DNA from: Haliea alexandrii
GTDB taxonomy: Bacteria; Pseudomonadota; Gammaproteobacteria; Pseudomonadales; Halieaceae
Assembly: GCF_003719295.1 (NCBI RefSeq)
Contig: NZ_RFLW01000002.1
Location: 52,763 to 116,762 of the forward strand
Length of the DNA: 64,000 bases
Reading direction: 5' to 3'
The notes beneath the pieces are model-generated. The model searched no databases and was not told the DNA's origin. It saw nothing but the letters and a program-made list of their open reading frames with translations. The position numbers and the translations under genes are program-made. Positions 9,225-18,306 of this stretch are shown piece by piece (position 1 is the first letter of the stretch; each line of letters begins with the position of its first letter).

Positions 9225-10784
9225 ATGTATAAACGCAAGCTCTTCTACTTTGGTTTCACCACCGCGTTCATTCTGCTGGTCGCACTTGTCAGCACCGCGA
9301 TCTCGGCGCACCTTACCCGGGAAAACTTGCGGCAAAGCACGATTGCCCAATCGTTACTCGTTGAACATGAAAAACTGTCGAGTACGTCTTACCGGCTGTT
9401 CAAGCAGCTCACCGATGAAGTGATTTTTGGTCGCAACGCCAATCAGGCGTTCGTGCGCAAGAAACAAATGTCGATAGAGGAATCTCTGCACCGTATCACG
9501 CAGTTGGAGCTTGAGCAGCGCGAGGCGCTCGGCATCGATATCACCCAGGGTAGTGTTGAGGATACTGACGAGCTTGTGCAGTTGATTGACCAGATTATCG
9601 GTGAATTCGAAGCGGTGGTCGTCAGCAACAATAGCCTGCCCCTCAACCAGCAGGAAAAGTTGCGCAACCTGCTTGAGGTTACGATCGATGATCAGTTCAG
9701 GGAGTCTATTAACTCTGCTGTTTCTCGTCAGAGCCGCGTGGTGGCCGCCATCAATGCCAGAATTGATACGCTGAATATTGTTATCGTCTGGTTCACCATT
9801 GGTCTTGGTGGCCTGTCATTGCCCTTGATCATTTACGGTTGTTACTGGTTGTTCAATCAGCTTTATCAGCCGCTGGTATTGATTCAGGGAGCGACCAACG
9901 CGATCGCCTCAGGACATTACGACAATCCGATAGCGGTGCCGCTGGACGACGAGTTTCAGGCGCTGGCGTCGTCAATCAACCAGCTGGCGATTCGTTTGCA
10001 GGAGCACGAGGACAACGAGGCGAAGTCGAGGAAAAAACTCGAATTCGACGTGAAGCAGAGGACGAGTGAGCTCACCGAAGCGAACCTGCAATTAACCAAG
10101 ATTGACTCGCGTCGGCGGCAGTTCATTGCCGATGTGTCCCACGAATTGCGCACCCCCTTGACCATTATCCGCGGCGAAGCGCAGGTGACCTTGCGCTTGC
10201 AGTCCGCTTCTGACAGCGATTTCAAGGAGACCCTGCGCGCTATTCTCGAGCAATCCGTCAAGCTGAGCCGCCTGGTGGATGACCTGCTGTTGTTGACGCG
10301 GGCGGAAATGAGTCAGCTCCACCTGGAGTTCACAACGGTAGAGGTCGCCCCCCTTCTGGAAACTGAAATCGCCAAGTGGCAAAAGCTGAACTCTGATCGT
10401 GCCTATACATTGGCTGTGGATCCGCAGGTCGATAACGTTTCCGTTCTGATCGACAAACCACGTATTCAGCAGGTCGTCTCCATTTTACTGGACAACGCGA
10501 CCAAGTATTCGGAGGCGGGCAAGTCCGTGGAGGTGGGCGCCCGGTATGCGGCCGGGCTGGTGACGGTATCGGTCAGTGATTCGGGCGGGGGTATTTCGGC
10601 GGCTGAAGTTGAGAATATATTCGAACGCTTTGTACGGTTCAGCAAGCACAATCAGGGCCTGGGCCTCGGCTTATCGATCGCCAAGGCTATTGTAGAGGCG
10701 CACGGGGGGCAGATAGTGGTTGAGTCAGTGCAAGGGCAGGGCTCGTGTTTTTCGTGCACCTTGCCCGCTGAGAGACTGGCATGA
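9225..10784 (+). CDS. Sensor histidine kinase with HAMP domain
   Basis: An inner-membrane sensor kinase of about 519 residues. Transmembrane helix 1 is near residues 8-30. A periplasmic helical sensor of about 160 residues follows, then helix 2 near 185-212 (IVIVWFTIGLGGLSLPLII), a HAMP linker and a coiled segment. The HisKA motif DVSHELRTPLTI has the phospho-acceptor His at residue 306. The ATP-binding domain shows LLDNATKYS, SDSGGG and GLGLGLSIAKAIVEAHGG. I prefer the ATG at 9225 to the in-frame ATG at 9180 because it starts just before the first helix. The response regulator gene overlaps its stop by four bases (ATGA), so the two are translationally coupled partners. The signal is unknown. 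Confidence 0.92.
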   Translation: MYKRKLFYFGFTTAFILLVALVSTAISAHLTRENLRQSTIAQSLLVEHEKLSSTSYRLFKQLTDEVIFGRNANQAFVRKKQMSIEESLHRITQLELEQREALGIDITQGSVEDTDELVQLIDQIIGEFEAVVVSNNSLPLNQQEKLRNLLEVTIDDQFRESINSAVSRQSRVVAAINARIDTLNIVIVWFTIGLGGLSLPLIIYGCYWLFNQLYQPLVLIQGATNAIASGHYDNPIAVPLDDEFQALASSINQLAIRLQEHEDNEAKSRKKLEFDVKQRTSELTEANLQLTKIDSRRRQFIADVSHELRTPLTIIRGEAQVTLRLQSASDSDFKETLRAILEQSVKLSRLVDDLLLLTRAEMSQLHLEFTTVEVAPLLETEIAKWQKLNSDRAYTLAVDPQVDNVSVLIDKPRIQQVVSILLDNATKYSEAGKSVEVGARYAAGLVTVSVSDSGGGISAAEVENIFERFVRFSKHNQGLGLGLSIAKAIVEAHGGQIVVESVQGQGSCFSCTLPAERLA

Positions 10785-11476
10785 AGATTCTACTCGCAGA
10801 TGATGAAGAGCCGCTGCTGCATTTTTTGTCTCGCGGGCTGCGCGCAGAGGGGCATGACTGCACAACGCTCACGGAGCTGCACGAGGTGGTTCCCTTTATC
10901 CGTAAACAGTCCCCGCATATTGTTGTGCTCGACCGTTTGTTCGGCTCGCAGGACAGCCTGGCAATCATCAACGCCATCAAGGCGCTGCCCAACGCGCCGA
11001 TGGTGTTGATGCTGACCGCTCTGGACGATGTGAGTGAGCGGGTGAAGGGTTTGCAGGAGGGCGCTGACGATTACCTGTGCAAACCGTTTGATTTTGATGA
11101 GCTCCTGGCGCGCATTGCCGCCCTGCGCCGGCGTGCAGGCGTGCCCGAGCTGGTAGAGAGCCACAGCAGGTTGGTGTTCGGTGCACTTGAGCTGGCCCTG
11201 GATGAACGCGTGGCGCGCCTGGGGGCCGTCGAGATGTCGCTGACGAAGATCGAGTTCGAGTTGCTGTTGTACCTGACGGAGAATCAGGGAAAAGTGTTAT
11301 CGAGGGAGCGCATTCTGAACCGTGTGTGGAAGACGCACAGCGATCCGCAAACCAACATCGTCGATGTGTACATCAGCCGGTTGAGACGAAAGTTGGCAGG
11401 CGAGTCTGCCATTACCATACAAACCTTGCGGGGCAATGGATACCGGCTTGCCGCGAGCGAGGGCCCCGACCGCTGA
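10781..11476 (+). CDS. OmpR-family response regulator
   Basis: A 231-residue transcription factor: a receiver domain (residues 1-~118) and a winged-helix DNA-binding domain (~130-228). The phospho-acceptor is Asp51 in VVLDRLFG, the acidic pocket is ADDEE near residue 7, and the conserved Lys is in CKPFDFDELLARI. The winged helix carries LTKIEFELLLYL and the late VDVYISRLRRKL and TLRGNGYRL signatures. Its start codon overlaps the kinase stop, so it is almost certainly phosphorylated by that kinase. Target genes are unknown; the OmpW gene is convergent and nearby but not evidently in the operon. Confidence 0.93.
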   Translation: MKILLADDEEPLLHFLSRGLRAEGHDCTTLTELHEVVPFIRKQSPHIVVLDRLFGSQDSLAIINAIKALPNAPMVLMLTALDDVSERVKGLQEGADDYLCKPFDFDELLARIAALRRRAGVPELVESHSRLVFGALELALDERVARLGAVEMSLTKIEFELLLYLTENQGKVLSRERILNRVWKTHSDPQTNIVDVYISRLRRKLAGESAITIQTLRGNGYRLAASEGPDR

Positions 11477-11490
11477 GAGTTCCTAAAACG

Positions 11491-11514
11491 AGCGCCCGGC
11501 TTGGACCGGGCGCT
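11491..11514. terminator. Perfect 9-bp hairpin between convergent genes
   Basis: AGCGCCCGG and CCGGGCGCT flank a six-base loop. The hairpin lies between the convergent response regulator and the minus-strand periplasmic protein gene. Read on the minus strand it is followed by CGTTTTAGG, a short T run, so it best fits a terminator for the minus-strand genes and may also slow transcription from the other side. Confidence 0.55.
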
Positions 11515-11563
11515 GGCGTAACAGAGTGTGATTCAGTTCAGGGGCGGTTTGTGCCCCCGAGCG

Positions 11564-12118
11564 TCAGGGTTGGTATTCAAGCGACGAGTGGTGCAGCACG
11601 ATACGTACGTCTCCAGCATCATCTTTCACGAAGCCCCAGGTTTTATCCACCGAGGTGACAGTGCCGTCAGGGCCGGTGAAGTGCACTTTGCCGATGGTCG
11701 AGGCGCTGTCGCCCGCAATGAACACGGCATTGTTATCAACGTCACACTGGGTCCATCCTTTCAGTGCAAAGCCTGAGTCGCTGGGAAAGTTCGGGTCCCC
11801 GCCCACAAAGTAAGACAGCGCTCCTTCACTGGTGGGGCGGAAGGTTTGCGGTTTCACGGTCAGCGTGGGCTTGAACAACACGGCGCCCATCTGATAGCCG
11901 TAAGCGGCATCAATCACCTCTTTGGCGAGCTCCTTGGCCGCAGCCTGGCCGTCGTCTTCATGCGTTTCGCTGATTTGAACAAGCGCGTTGCACCAGCCCT
12001 GTTGTGCCGTCAGCACCTCCTGCTCAGACAGGCCCTGGTTCACGACGACGGCATTGGCCAGCGCCTGGCTGGATACCAGAGCGAGTGCGGAAAATCCTGC
12101 GATAGCGTTGAATTTCAT
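11564..12118 (-). CDS. Small periplasmic protein, possibly NTF2/SnoaL-like
   Basis: A 184-residue exported protein with a signal peptide of about 21 residues (ending SQALA). The mature part begins with a helical LSEQEVLTAQQGWCNALVQI segment and ends in mixed strands, including GKVHFTGPDGTVTSVDKTWGFV and the final HHSSLEYQP. This layout recalls the cone-shaped NTF2/SnoaL fold, in which a pocket follows an N-terminal helix bundle. Relatives in marine gammaproteobacteria have sometimes been labelled phosphoribosyl-AMP cyclohydrolase, but I see none of that enzyme's motifs. It lies directly downstream of the OmpW gene (37-base gap, same strand), so the two probably share a transcript. Function is unknown. 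Confidence 0.65.
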   Translation of the reverse strand: MKFNAIAGFSALALVSSQALANAVVVNQGLSEQEVLTAQQGWCNALVQISETHEDDGQAAAKELAKEVIDAAYGYQMGAVLFKPTLTVKPQTFRPTSEGALSYFVGGDPNFPSDSGFALKGWTQCDVDNNAVFIAGDSASTIGKVHFTGPDGTVTSVDKTWGFVKDDAGDVRIVLHHSSLEYQP

Positions 12119-12155
12119 GTGTTAACTCCTGTGGTTGGTTTGGAGGAAGCTGTTC

Positions 12156-12827
12156 TTAGAAGCGATACCCGAGCGAAATGGTGTACACCATCGGGTCTAT
12201 CTCGATGGAATTGACACTTCCGGGGGTGCCATTGAGGTTGAACGAGGCTTCGGTATCGATATCGATCCAGCGCACCGAGCCGTTGATAAACCACTGTTCG
12301 TTGACCATGTAGTCCACACCGACCTGTGCCGAGAAGCCAAACGAGTTATCCAGTGACAGATTCTTCAGGCCGGCGGCATCGTTGGCAGAGGTGAAGCCTT
12401 CGTCAAAGAACACGGTGTAGTTAATGCCAGCGCCGACGTAGGGCTGAAACGCGCTCGACGGGGTATTGAAGTAGTAGTTGAGTGTGATGGTCGGGGGCAG
12501 GTGGGTAACCTCGCCCAGGCGGTCACCGGTGCCCAGCGGATCGCTGACCCCAAAGTCCACGTCGTGTGTAAACGGTGTGGCCGCCAGTACTTCGATGTTC
12601 AGCCGGTCAGTCACGAAGTAGGCAATGTTGAGGCCAAGCTGGGTGTCATCCCCGACCGACAGATCAACGCCCAGGTCACTGCCAACAAAGATGTTGGACG
12701 AGGAGTCGTCCGGGCTCACGTTGGTAAGCCCGGCGCGTACGACGATGTCTCCCTGTTGGAAGGCCAGGGCACTGGGTGCGGCTGTCGCCACGGAAAGCGC
12801 AATCAATCCGAATTTGATGTTTTTCAT
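12156..12827 (-). CDS. ompW: OmpW-family outer-membrane protein
   Basis: A 223-residue eight-stranded beta-barrel porin-like protein. It has a signal peptide (residues 1-~22, ending SALA), then the typical start of mature OmpW, FQQGDIVVRAGLTNVSPDD. Other family signatures are LGLNIAYFVTDRLNIEVLAATPF, the HLPPTITLNYYF strand and FQPYVGAGINYTVFF. The C-terminal strand ends in Phe (SLGYRF), as the BAM complex expects. OmpW proteins form narrow hydrophobic channels for small apolar compounds, which fits a lipid- and hydrocarbon-oriented genome. It leads a likely two-gene transcript with the small periplasmic protein. Confidence 0.93.
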   Translation of the reverse strand: MKNIKFGLIALSVATAAPSALAFQQGDIVVRAGLTNVSPDDSSSNIFVGSDLGVDLSVGDDTQLGLNIAYFVTDRLNIEVLAATPFTHDVDFGVSDPLGTGDRLGEVTHLPPTITLNYYFNTPSSAFQPYVGAGINYTVFFDEGFTSANDAAGLKNLSLDNSFGFSAQVGVDYMVNEQWFINGSVRWIDIDTEASFNLNGTPGSVNSIEIDPMVYTISLGYRF

Positions 12828-12940
12828 AAGCTCCCTTTACTGGTCATGTTTAACCAGAGCACACAGTAAAGAGAGTGTCTAAAAAACACCTGTCGGAAAC
12901 ATTAAAAGCAGATTAACGCAGCTGTTCAGCGCAATTGGGG

Positions 12941-12970
12941 ATCCCTGCCGCCCAACCAGGCGGCAGGGAT
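12941..12970. terminator. Perfect 12-bp hairpin after the SDR gene
   Basis: ATCCCTGCCGCC and GGCGGCAGGGAT surround a six-base loop, six bases beyond the stop codon of the minus-strand SDR gene. There is no clear T run afterwards. The position and perfect stem still make a transcription terminator or 3'-end stabiliser likely. Confidence 0.55.
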
Positions 12971-12975
12971 TGAGC

Positions 12976-13746
12976 TCAGGAGCAGGGCATGCCGGGCCGG
13001 CGCATGCCGGTAAACCAGCCGCCATCGGCAATAAATTCACCGCCGGTGCTGTAGGTCGCCTCGTCAGTCGCCAGGAACAGCGTGACGTAGGCCACCTCTT
13101 CGGGCCTGCCCACACGCGGTATGGGGAAGTCCTTGTAAACAGACTCGTTGAGCTGCTCCTCGGTCATGAAAGCGGAGCCGCCCATCTCGGTGTAGATGCC
13201 CCCTGGGTGGACGCTGTTTACCCGAATCCCATACTGTCCGAGCTCAATCGCTGCTGTTTTGGTGAGTCCCCGCACGGCCCATTTTGTGGAGGAGTAAGCG
13301 GACACACCGGCCTGTGCATGCAGGCCATCAATCGACGAGATATTGATGATTGATCCGCCGCCCGCCGCCTTCATGGGCGCAATGACGGACCGAATGCCCA
13401 GGAAGGTACCCAGCTGGTTGACCTGCACAATCTGCATGAAATCGGCCACTGTGGTGTCGGTAATGGCAGTCATGCGCATGATGGCCGCATTGTTGACCAG
13501 TACGTTCAGGGTGCCGAGCTTTTCAGCGGCGGCCACCGCGTTGCTCCAATCGGCTTCGCTGCTCACGTCCAGACGCACAAATGTCGCGTTCTTCCCCAGT
13601 TCATCCGCGAGCGCGCTGCCTTCGGCTTCGAGCACATCGCCGATCACTACCTGCGCCCCGTGCTCAACGAACAGGCGCGCAGTCGCCTCTCCCATACCTC
13701 TTGCGCCGCCCGTGATGATCGCGGTTTTTCCTGCCAGTCGTTTCAT
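12976..13746 (-). CDS. Short-chain dehydrogenase/reductase
   Basis: A 256-residue NAD(P)-dependent classical SDR. The Rossmann motif TGGARGMG is near residue 13, NNAAI near residue 87, the catalytic Ser is in INISSIDG and the catalytic pair is in YSSTK near residue 153. A GGSAFMTEEQ lid region and the C-terminal YSTGGEFIADGGWFTG complete the domain. An Asp (VVIGDV) at the end of strand 2 favours NAD over NADP. The sequence is close to the 3-alpha/20-beta-hydroxysteroid dehydrogenase group, so a steroid or other alicyclic alcohol is a reasonable substrate, but this is inference. The gene is divergent from the amidase. Confidence 0.88.
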   Translation of the reverse strand: MKRLAGKTAIITGGARGMGEATARLFVEHGAQVVIGDVLEAEGSALADELGKNATFVRLDVSSEADWSNAVAAAEKLGTLNVLVNNAAIMRMTAITDTTVADFMQIVQVNQLGTFLGIRSVIAPMKAAGGGSIINISSIDGLHAQAGVSAYSSTKWAVRGLTKTAAIELGQYGIRVNSVHPGGIYTEMGGSAFMTEEQLNESVYKDFPIPRVGRPEEVAYVTLFLATDEATYSTGGEFIADGGWFTGMRRPGMPCS

Positions 13747-14020
13747 GAACTCTTTCCTCTGTGCTGCGGGTTACAGTGAAGCGCAAAGTGTAAACCAGGC
13801 TTCCGGTCCAGGGGCCGGTTGCTCTCCATTTTTGTGGCATGCGGTAGCCGCTGGTATAGCGCTTTGGGCTTGCCGGCAGCGCGGCAGCGCAATGTAGGGT
13901 CAGCTAGCGCCAAATCGGACGTGTTTTTGGCCGACACTGGTTGACAGTGCTGTAGCCCGGGCATACGGTCAAGGCCAAGGGCATCACGCGCCCACGGGGT
14001 TATTGTTGAGGGAGCGTTGC

Positions 14021-15433
14021 ATGAGTAACGAGATTGTCGCCATGACAGCCATGGAGTTGCTGTCGCGCTACCGTGATGGCAGCCTGTCTCCGGTTGAGGT
14101 AACGCGCGCCATGCTGGCGCAGATTCAGGCGCTGGACTCAGAGGTGAACGCCTACTGCCTGGTCGACGAGGACACCACGCTCGAGTGGGCGCGGGCTTCG
14201 GAGCAGCGCTACCAGAATAGCGCGCCGCTGGGGCTTGTGGATGGCGTGCCGGTTGCCGTGAAGGATGTCTTTCTCACACCGATGTGGCCCACGCTCAAGG
14301 GCTCTCGCACCATTGATCCGGCCAGCACGCTGGGCAAGAGCGCGCCCTGTGTTGCCGCACTCGAACGTCACGGCTACGTGCCCCTGGGCAAGACGACAAC
14401 GCCGGAGTTCGGCTGGAAGGGGGTGACCGACAGCCCGCTCTGCGGTCCCACCAATAACCCGTGGAACCCGGAGCGAACCGCGGGCGGCTCCAGCGGCGGC
14501 ACGGGGGCTGCAGTAGCGCTCGGGATGGGGCCCATTGGCCTGGGCACGGATGCGGGGGGCTCCATCCGCATTCCGGCGGCGTTCTGTGGCATTGTCGGCC
14601 ACAAGCCGTCTTTTGGCGAAGTGCCCCACTGGCCGGCGAGTCCCTTTGGCACCCTGGCGCACGCAGGCCCCATGGCGTGGACGGTGGAGGACTGCGCCCT
14701 GTTGATGAACGTCATGAGCGAAGCCGACCACCGGGACGCCAATGCCGTGCCGCGGCGCCAGGTTGATTACCTCGCGCAGCTGCGCGACGGGGTGGCGGGC
14801 ATGAAGATTGCCTTCAGTCCCAATCTGGGGCACGTGGAAGTCACCCGGGAGGTGGAGGCGAGTCTGCGTGAGGCCGCCCGCGTGTTCAGCAGCCTGGGCG
14901 CTTCCGTGGTGGAGGTGGATCCCAGCTTCAGCGACCCGTTGGGGTCGTTCGGCCATCTGTTCTACGGCGGTGCGGCTAACGCCATGCGCGAACTGGGCGC
15001 ACGCAAGCGCGAATTGATGGACCCGCAGCTGGTGAACGTGGCGGAAAAGGCGGCGAAGCTGTCCATGCTGGATTATCTCGGTGCCATGAACGAGCGGGCG
15101 GCGCTCTGTGAGCGCATGGCGAGCTTTCACCAGAAATACGACCTGCTGCTCACGCCCACCTTGCCGATTACTGCATTCAAGACCAACCGGGAAGTGCCGG
15201 AAGATTGGCCCAGCACCCGCTGGCCCACCTGGACGCCCTTTACCTATCCCTTCAACATGACGGGCCAGCCGGCCCTGTCGGTGCCCTGTGGCTTCTGTGC
15301 GGAGGGGTTACCCATCGGCCTGCAGCTGGTGGGCGCCAAGTTCGACGATGCCCGCGTACTGCAGGCAGGCTATGCCTACCAGCGTGCCGCGCCCCTGACG
15401 GACCGCCGGCCACCGATGTTCCAGCAGCGCTGA
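14021..15433 (+). CDS. Amidase-signature family amidase
   Basis: A 470-residue cytoplasmic hydrolase of the amidase-signature family. The catalytic triad is visible: Lys81 in VAVKDVF, the cis-Ser at about 157 in GGSSGG, and Ser181 in GTDAGGSIR; the 24-residue gap between the two serines is the same as in fatty-acid amide hydrolase. I chose the ATG at 14021 because GAGGGAG precedes it by seven bases; a TTG at 14003 is in frame. The aminotransferase gene starts ten bases after its stop, so the two form an operon. Together they suggest release of an amino compound from an amide followed by transamination. The exact substrate is unknown. Confidence 0.9.
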   Translation: MSNEIVAMTAMELLSRYRDGSLSPVEVTRAMLAQIQALDSEVNAYCLVDEDTTLEWARASEQRYQNSAPLGLVDGVPVAVKDVFLTPMWPTLKGSRTIDPASTLGKSAPCVAALERHGYVPLGKTTTPEFGWKGVTDSPLCGPTNNPWNPERTAGGSSGGTGAAVALGMGPIGLGTDAGGSIRIPAAFCGIVGHKPSFGEVPHWPASPFGTLAHAGPMAWTVEDCALLMNVMSEADHRDANAVPRRQVDYLAQLRDGVAGMKIAFSPNLGHVEVTREVEASLREAARVFSSLGASVVEVDPSFSDPLGSFGHLFYGGAANAMRELGARKRELMDPQLVNVAEKAAKLSMLDYLGAMNERAALCERMASFHQKYDLLLTPTLPITAFKTNREVPEDWPSTRWPTWTPFTYPFNMTGQPALSVPCGFCAEGLPIGLQLVGAKFDDARVLQAGYAYQRAAPLTDRRPPMFQQR

Positions 15434-15442
15434 GGAGGCGGT

Positions 15443-16642
15443 ATGGGCGATCTGGATAGCGATTTCTACGAGAGCGAGGACCCGGTCTGGAACCCGGCGC
15501 TGCTGACCATTCCCATGCCGGGTATTCGCAAGATGGTGAACCTGGCATCGACCATGGACGATGTCATTCATCTTTCCATCGGGCAGCCGGATCTGCCGGC
15601 GCCCACCCACGTCGTGGATGCCACCATCGCCGCGCTGCAGGCCGGCCAGACCGGTTATACCATGGACGCTGGCTTGCCGGAGCTGCTGGAGGCCCTGTCT
15701 GACTACTACGGGGCGCGCTACGCTCGCGAACTTACACCCGATAATATTCTGATTACCACCGGCGCCACCGAAGCCATCTATCTTGCGCTCACCTCAACCT
15801 CCTCGACGGGGCGCGAGTTCATCATCCCCGAGCCATCTTTCATGCTGTATGCGCCGCTGGTGCGCATGAACGGTGGCACGGTGAAGACCATTCCCACCCG
15901 CGCAGAAAGCAATCACCAGCTCGATCCACAGGATGTGATCGATGCGATCGATGCCAATACCTGCGCGATCGTGCTGAATTCCCCCAGCAACCCGACCGGG
16001 ACGTTATACCCGCGCGAAACCATTGAAGCGATTGTGCAGGAAGCGGCTTACCGCGGTGTGTACGTGATCAGCGATGAGGTCTACGACCACCTGGTCTACG
16101 ACGACAAGACCTACCCCAGCGTGCTCTCGTGTTGTTCGGATCTCGACCACGTCATGGTGATCAGCAGTTTTTCCAAGACCTTCAGCATGGCGGGCATGCG
16201 CGTTGGCTGGCTGATTGCCAGCCAGGGTGCGATCAAGAAGCTGCGCCGTTACCACATGTTTACCACCACGGTAGCGAACACGCCCTGTCAATGGGCGGGA
16301 GTGGCGGCGTTGCGGGGAGAACGGCATTTTGTCGACAACATGCTCGATGTTTATACCCGCCGGCGCGACAGGGTAGTCGAGCTGGTGCGTCAGACCCCCT
16401 ACCTGGAAGGGTACAAGCCGGAGGGCGCCTTCTATCTGTTCCCCGCGCTGCCTGAGGGCATCAATGGCAATAATGTCGCCCTGCGGCTACTGAAGGAAAC
16501 CGGGGTGTGCACCATTCCGGGTGAAACCTTTGGTCCCTCCTGCAGCAACGCCCTGCGCATCAGCTATTCCACCTCGATTGAGCAGATTGAGGAGGCCTTC
16601 CGGCGCCTCATCCCCTGGATGGAGAAGCAGGACTTCGCCTGA
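15443..16642 (+). CDS. Class I/II pyridoxal-phosphate aminotransferase
   Basis: A 399-residue cytoplasmic PLP enzyme of fold type I. The PLP Lys is at residue 245 in SSFSKTFSMAGMRVGW. NSPSNPTGTLYP and the following SDEVYDHLVY supply the Asn and Asp/Tyr that hold the cofactor, and the C-terminal Arg in LRISYSTS binds the substrate carboxylate. The pattern is that of the aspartate/tyrosine-type aminotransferases. A strong GAGGAGG box precedes the ATG. It is the second gene of the amidase operon; its substrate is probably the amino acid released by the amidase, but this is only inferred from position. Confidence 0.9.
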   Translation: MGDLDSDFYESEDPVWNPALLTIPMPGIRKMVNLASTMDDVIHLSIGQPDLPAPTHVVDATIAALQAGQTGYTMDAGLPELLEALSDYYGARYARELTPDNILITTGATEAIYLALTSTSSTGREFIIPEPSFMLYAPLVRMNGGTVKTIPTRAESNHQLDPQDVIDAIDANTCAIVLNSPSNPTGTLYPRETIEAIVQEAAYRGVYVISDEVYDHLVYDDKTYPSVLSCCSDLDHVMVISSFSKTFSMAGMRVGWLIASQGAIKKLRRYHMFTTTVANTPCQWAGVAALRGERHFVDNMLDVYTRRRDRVVELVRQTPYLEGYKPEGAFYLFPALPEGINGNNVALRLLKETGVCTIPGETFGPSCSNALRISYSTSIEQIEEAFRRLIPWMEKQDFA

Positions 16643-16701
16643 TCGCGACCCCCGCGCTGCTGGAGGCCAGTAGCAAGGCTCCCGCCATCACCGCCTGCTG
16701 A

Positions 16702-17367
16702 CTAGCCCGCAAAGTAGTGCTCGTCATCGAAGGTTTTCAGCAAGTCGGGGTAGTACACGGTAAAGGCGGTGATGATCATGCCGTTGATAAATCCCTCGGG
16801 GAAAAGCACCAGCAGGGCGGCCGGCCAGTTCTGCAGCGCCAGTGTCACCAGCTGTGCCTGCCCTGCGAGCCAGAGCAGGCCCACCGCCGTTACCGTGACC
16901 GCCAGTGACGACAGGGCGCCGCCACCGAAACCGGCGCCCAGCATGTAGATGAACAGATTCTGTGCGCGTGTGGCGCGCAACTGGTAGACCAGCCAGCGCG
17001 ATACCGTGGCCGGAACCGCAACTGTCAGCAGCCACGCAACCGGCAACGAAATCATAGGTTGGCAGATGGCAAGCGTGTGTGCGACCACCGCCGCGCTCCC
17101 GGCAAGTATTGCGAAGCGCCAACCCACCACAAGAGTCAATGCCGTCACGCCCAGGAAGTGCACGCGCACGCCGTCAATCACCGTGAAGGAAATCAGCCAC
17201 AGGGCGAGACAGGCAATCGCGCCACCAAACAGTAGATGGCCGCGGCTGGGCACCTGCCTCACAGCACGCCAGTTGGCCGACCACAGGCAGGCGGCACACG
17301 TGAGCGCCATGAGCACCGCGAGCGGCAGGCTGAGGTAGGCGGGGATCAGTTGTGCGGACAGGGTCAT
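16702..17367 (-). CDS. CbiM-like membrane protein (energy-coupling factor permease family)
   Basis: A 221-residue integral membrane protein with about six to seven hydrophobic helices. It resembles the predicted permeases related to CbiM, the substrate-capture part of nickel and cobalt ECF transporters. A conserved helix-loop pattern (WRFAILAGSAAVVAHTLAIC, GFGGGALSSLAVTVTAVGLLW) and the late FPEGFINGMIITAFTVYYP element support this. The usual CbiM N-terminal metal-binding MHI start is not visible. The frame stays open to 17562, but the ATG at 17367 starts at the first helix. No ATPase or T-component gene is adjacent, so it may work alone or with distant partners. Confidence 0.65.
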   Translation of the reverse strand: MTLSAQLIPAYLSLPLAVLMALTCAACLWSANWRAVRQVPSRGHLLFGGAIACLALWLISFTVIDGVRVHFLGVTALTLVVGWRFAILAGSAAVVAHTLAICQPMISLPVAWLLTVAVPATVSRWLVYQLRATRAQNLFIYMLGAGFGGGALSSLAVTVTAVGLLWLAGQAQLVTLALQNWPAALLVLFPEGFINGMIITAFTVYYPDLLKTFDDEHYFAG

Positions 17368-17539
17368 GGTGGAATGATAGCCCTGTCGGCCACCCCGCAA
17401 CCAGAGCCGATTGACGACAAGCTGCGGCTTGCCGGGTGTCGGCGTAGCGTTGGCCAGCGCGGGCAGGAACCAATGGCCTCGTGGTGTGGTCTCAGAAACT
17501 CCCGTGTGCGTACGACCACACAGACTCAGAGGGTAAGCT

Positions 17540-18277
17540 ATGGACGTATCAAACCTGCTCAATCAGTTGCTCGGCGCTGCCGGTGGCCAGCAAACCAACG
17601 ACACGGGAGCTGGCCAGGGCGCGGGTGCTCCCGGCGGCGGTGTGGGTGGTTTCCTGTCCGGTCGCGGTGGCGCTGCGCTTGCCGGCGGTGCCATGGGGCT
17701 GCTGTTGGGCAGCAAGAAAGGACGCAAAATGGGCGGTAAAGCCCTGAAGTACGGTGGCGTGGCGGCGTTGGGCATGATGGCGTATAAAGCATACGGCAAC
17801 TGGCAAGCGAACGGCGCCCAAGGTGCGGCGCAGAGTCCAGCGCACACTCCAGCGCATACCTCAGCGCATACCCCGGCATTGCCACAGACAGTGGACCGCA
17901 TCACTGGCCCGGCGCTTGAGCAGCACTCGACTGCGGTTTTGAAAGCCATTATTGCTGCCGCCAAATCAGATGGCCATGTCGACGATCGTGAGCGCCAGCT
18001 GATTGAGGAGGGCCTGCGTGGCATGACCTCCGATCCGCAGCTGATTCAGTGGGTGGACCGCGAGCTGCAAAAGCCGCTGGACCCTGTAGAGGTGGCGGCG
18101 GCCGCCAGTAACGTGGAAATCGCCTCGGAAATGTATTTGGCGAGTGTACTGGTGATCGACGACCAGAGTTTCATGGAGCGCAGCTATCTGGACGCCCTGG
18201 GGCGCGAATTGCAATTGCCGCCTGAGCTGCTGACGGAGTTGAACACGCAGGCTGCAGCGGCGCAGGCGAATGTCTGA
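17540..18277 (+). CDS. DUF533 / TerB-like protein
   Basis: A 245-residue protein of the DUF533 (YebE) family. The N-terminal ~60 residues are Gly-rich and include a hydrophobic stretch, AALAGGAMGLLLG, that probably inserts in or touches the inner membrane. A short linker carries three near-identical AHTPAHTSAHTPA units. The C-terminal ~140 residues are an all-helical TerB-like domain with the acidic AIIAAAKSDGHVDDRERQLI start, a site that in TerB proteins can bind metal. A GAGGGT box precedes the ATG. It is divergent from the CbiM-like gene and convergent with the RNA methyltransferase. Its role is unknown; TerB relatives are linked to stress and envelope functions. Confidence 0.8.
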   Translation: MDVSNLLNQLLGAAGGQQTNDTGAGQGAGAPGGGVGGFLSGRGGAALAGGAMGLLLGSKKGRKMGGKALKYGGVAALGMMAYKAYGNWQANGAQGAAQSPAHTPAHTSAHTPALPQTVDRITGPALEQHSTAVLKAIIAAAKSDGHVDDRERQLIEEGLRGMTSDPQLIQWVDRELQKPLDPVEVAAAASNVEIASEMYLASVLVIDDQSFMERSYLDALGRELQLPPELLTELNTQAAAAQANV

Positions 18278-18306
18278 GCCTCATTCAGTATGGGCTAGCA
18301 GCTGGG

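Noticed and set aside
17821..17883. Short tandem DNA repeats as a CRISPR-like or regulatory array.
   Set aside because: They are in-frame repeats coding for AHTPAHTSAHTPA, a flexible linker of the TerB-like protein; no CRISPR array or cas gene is present in the window.
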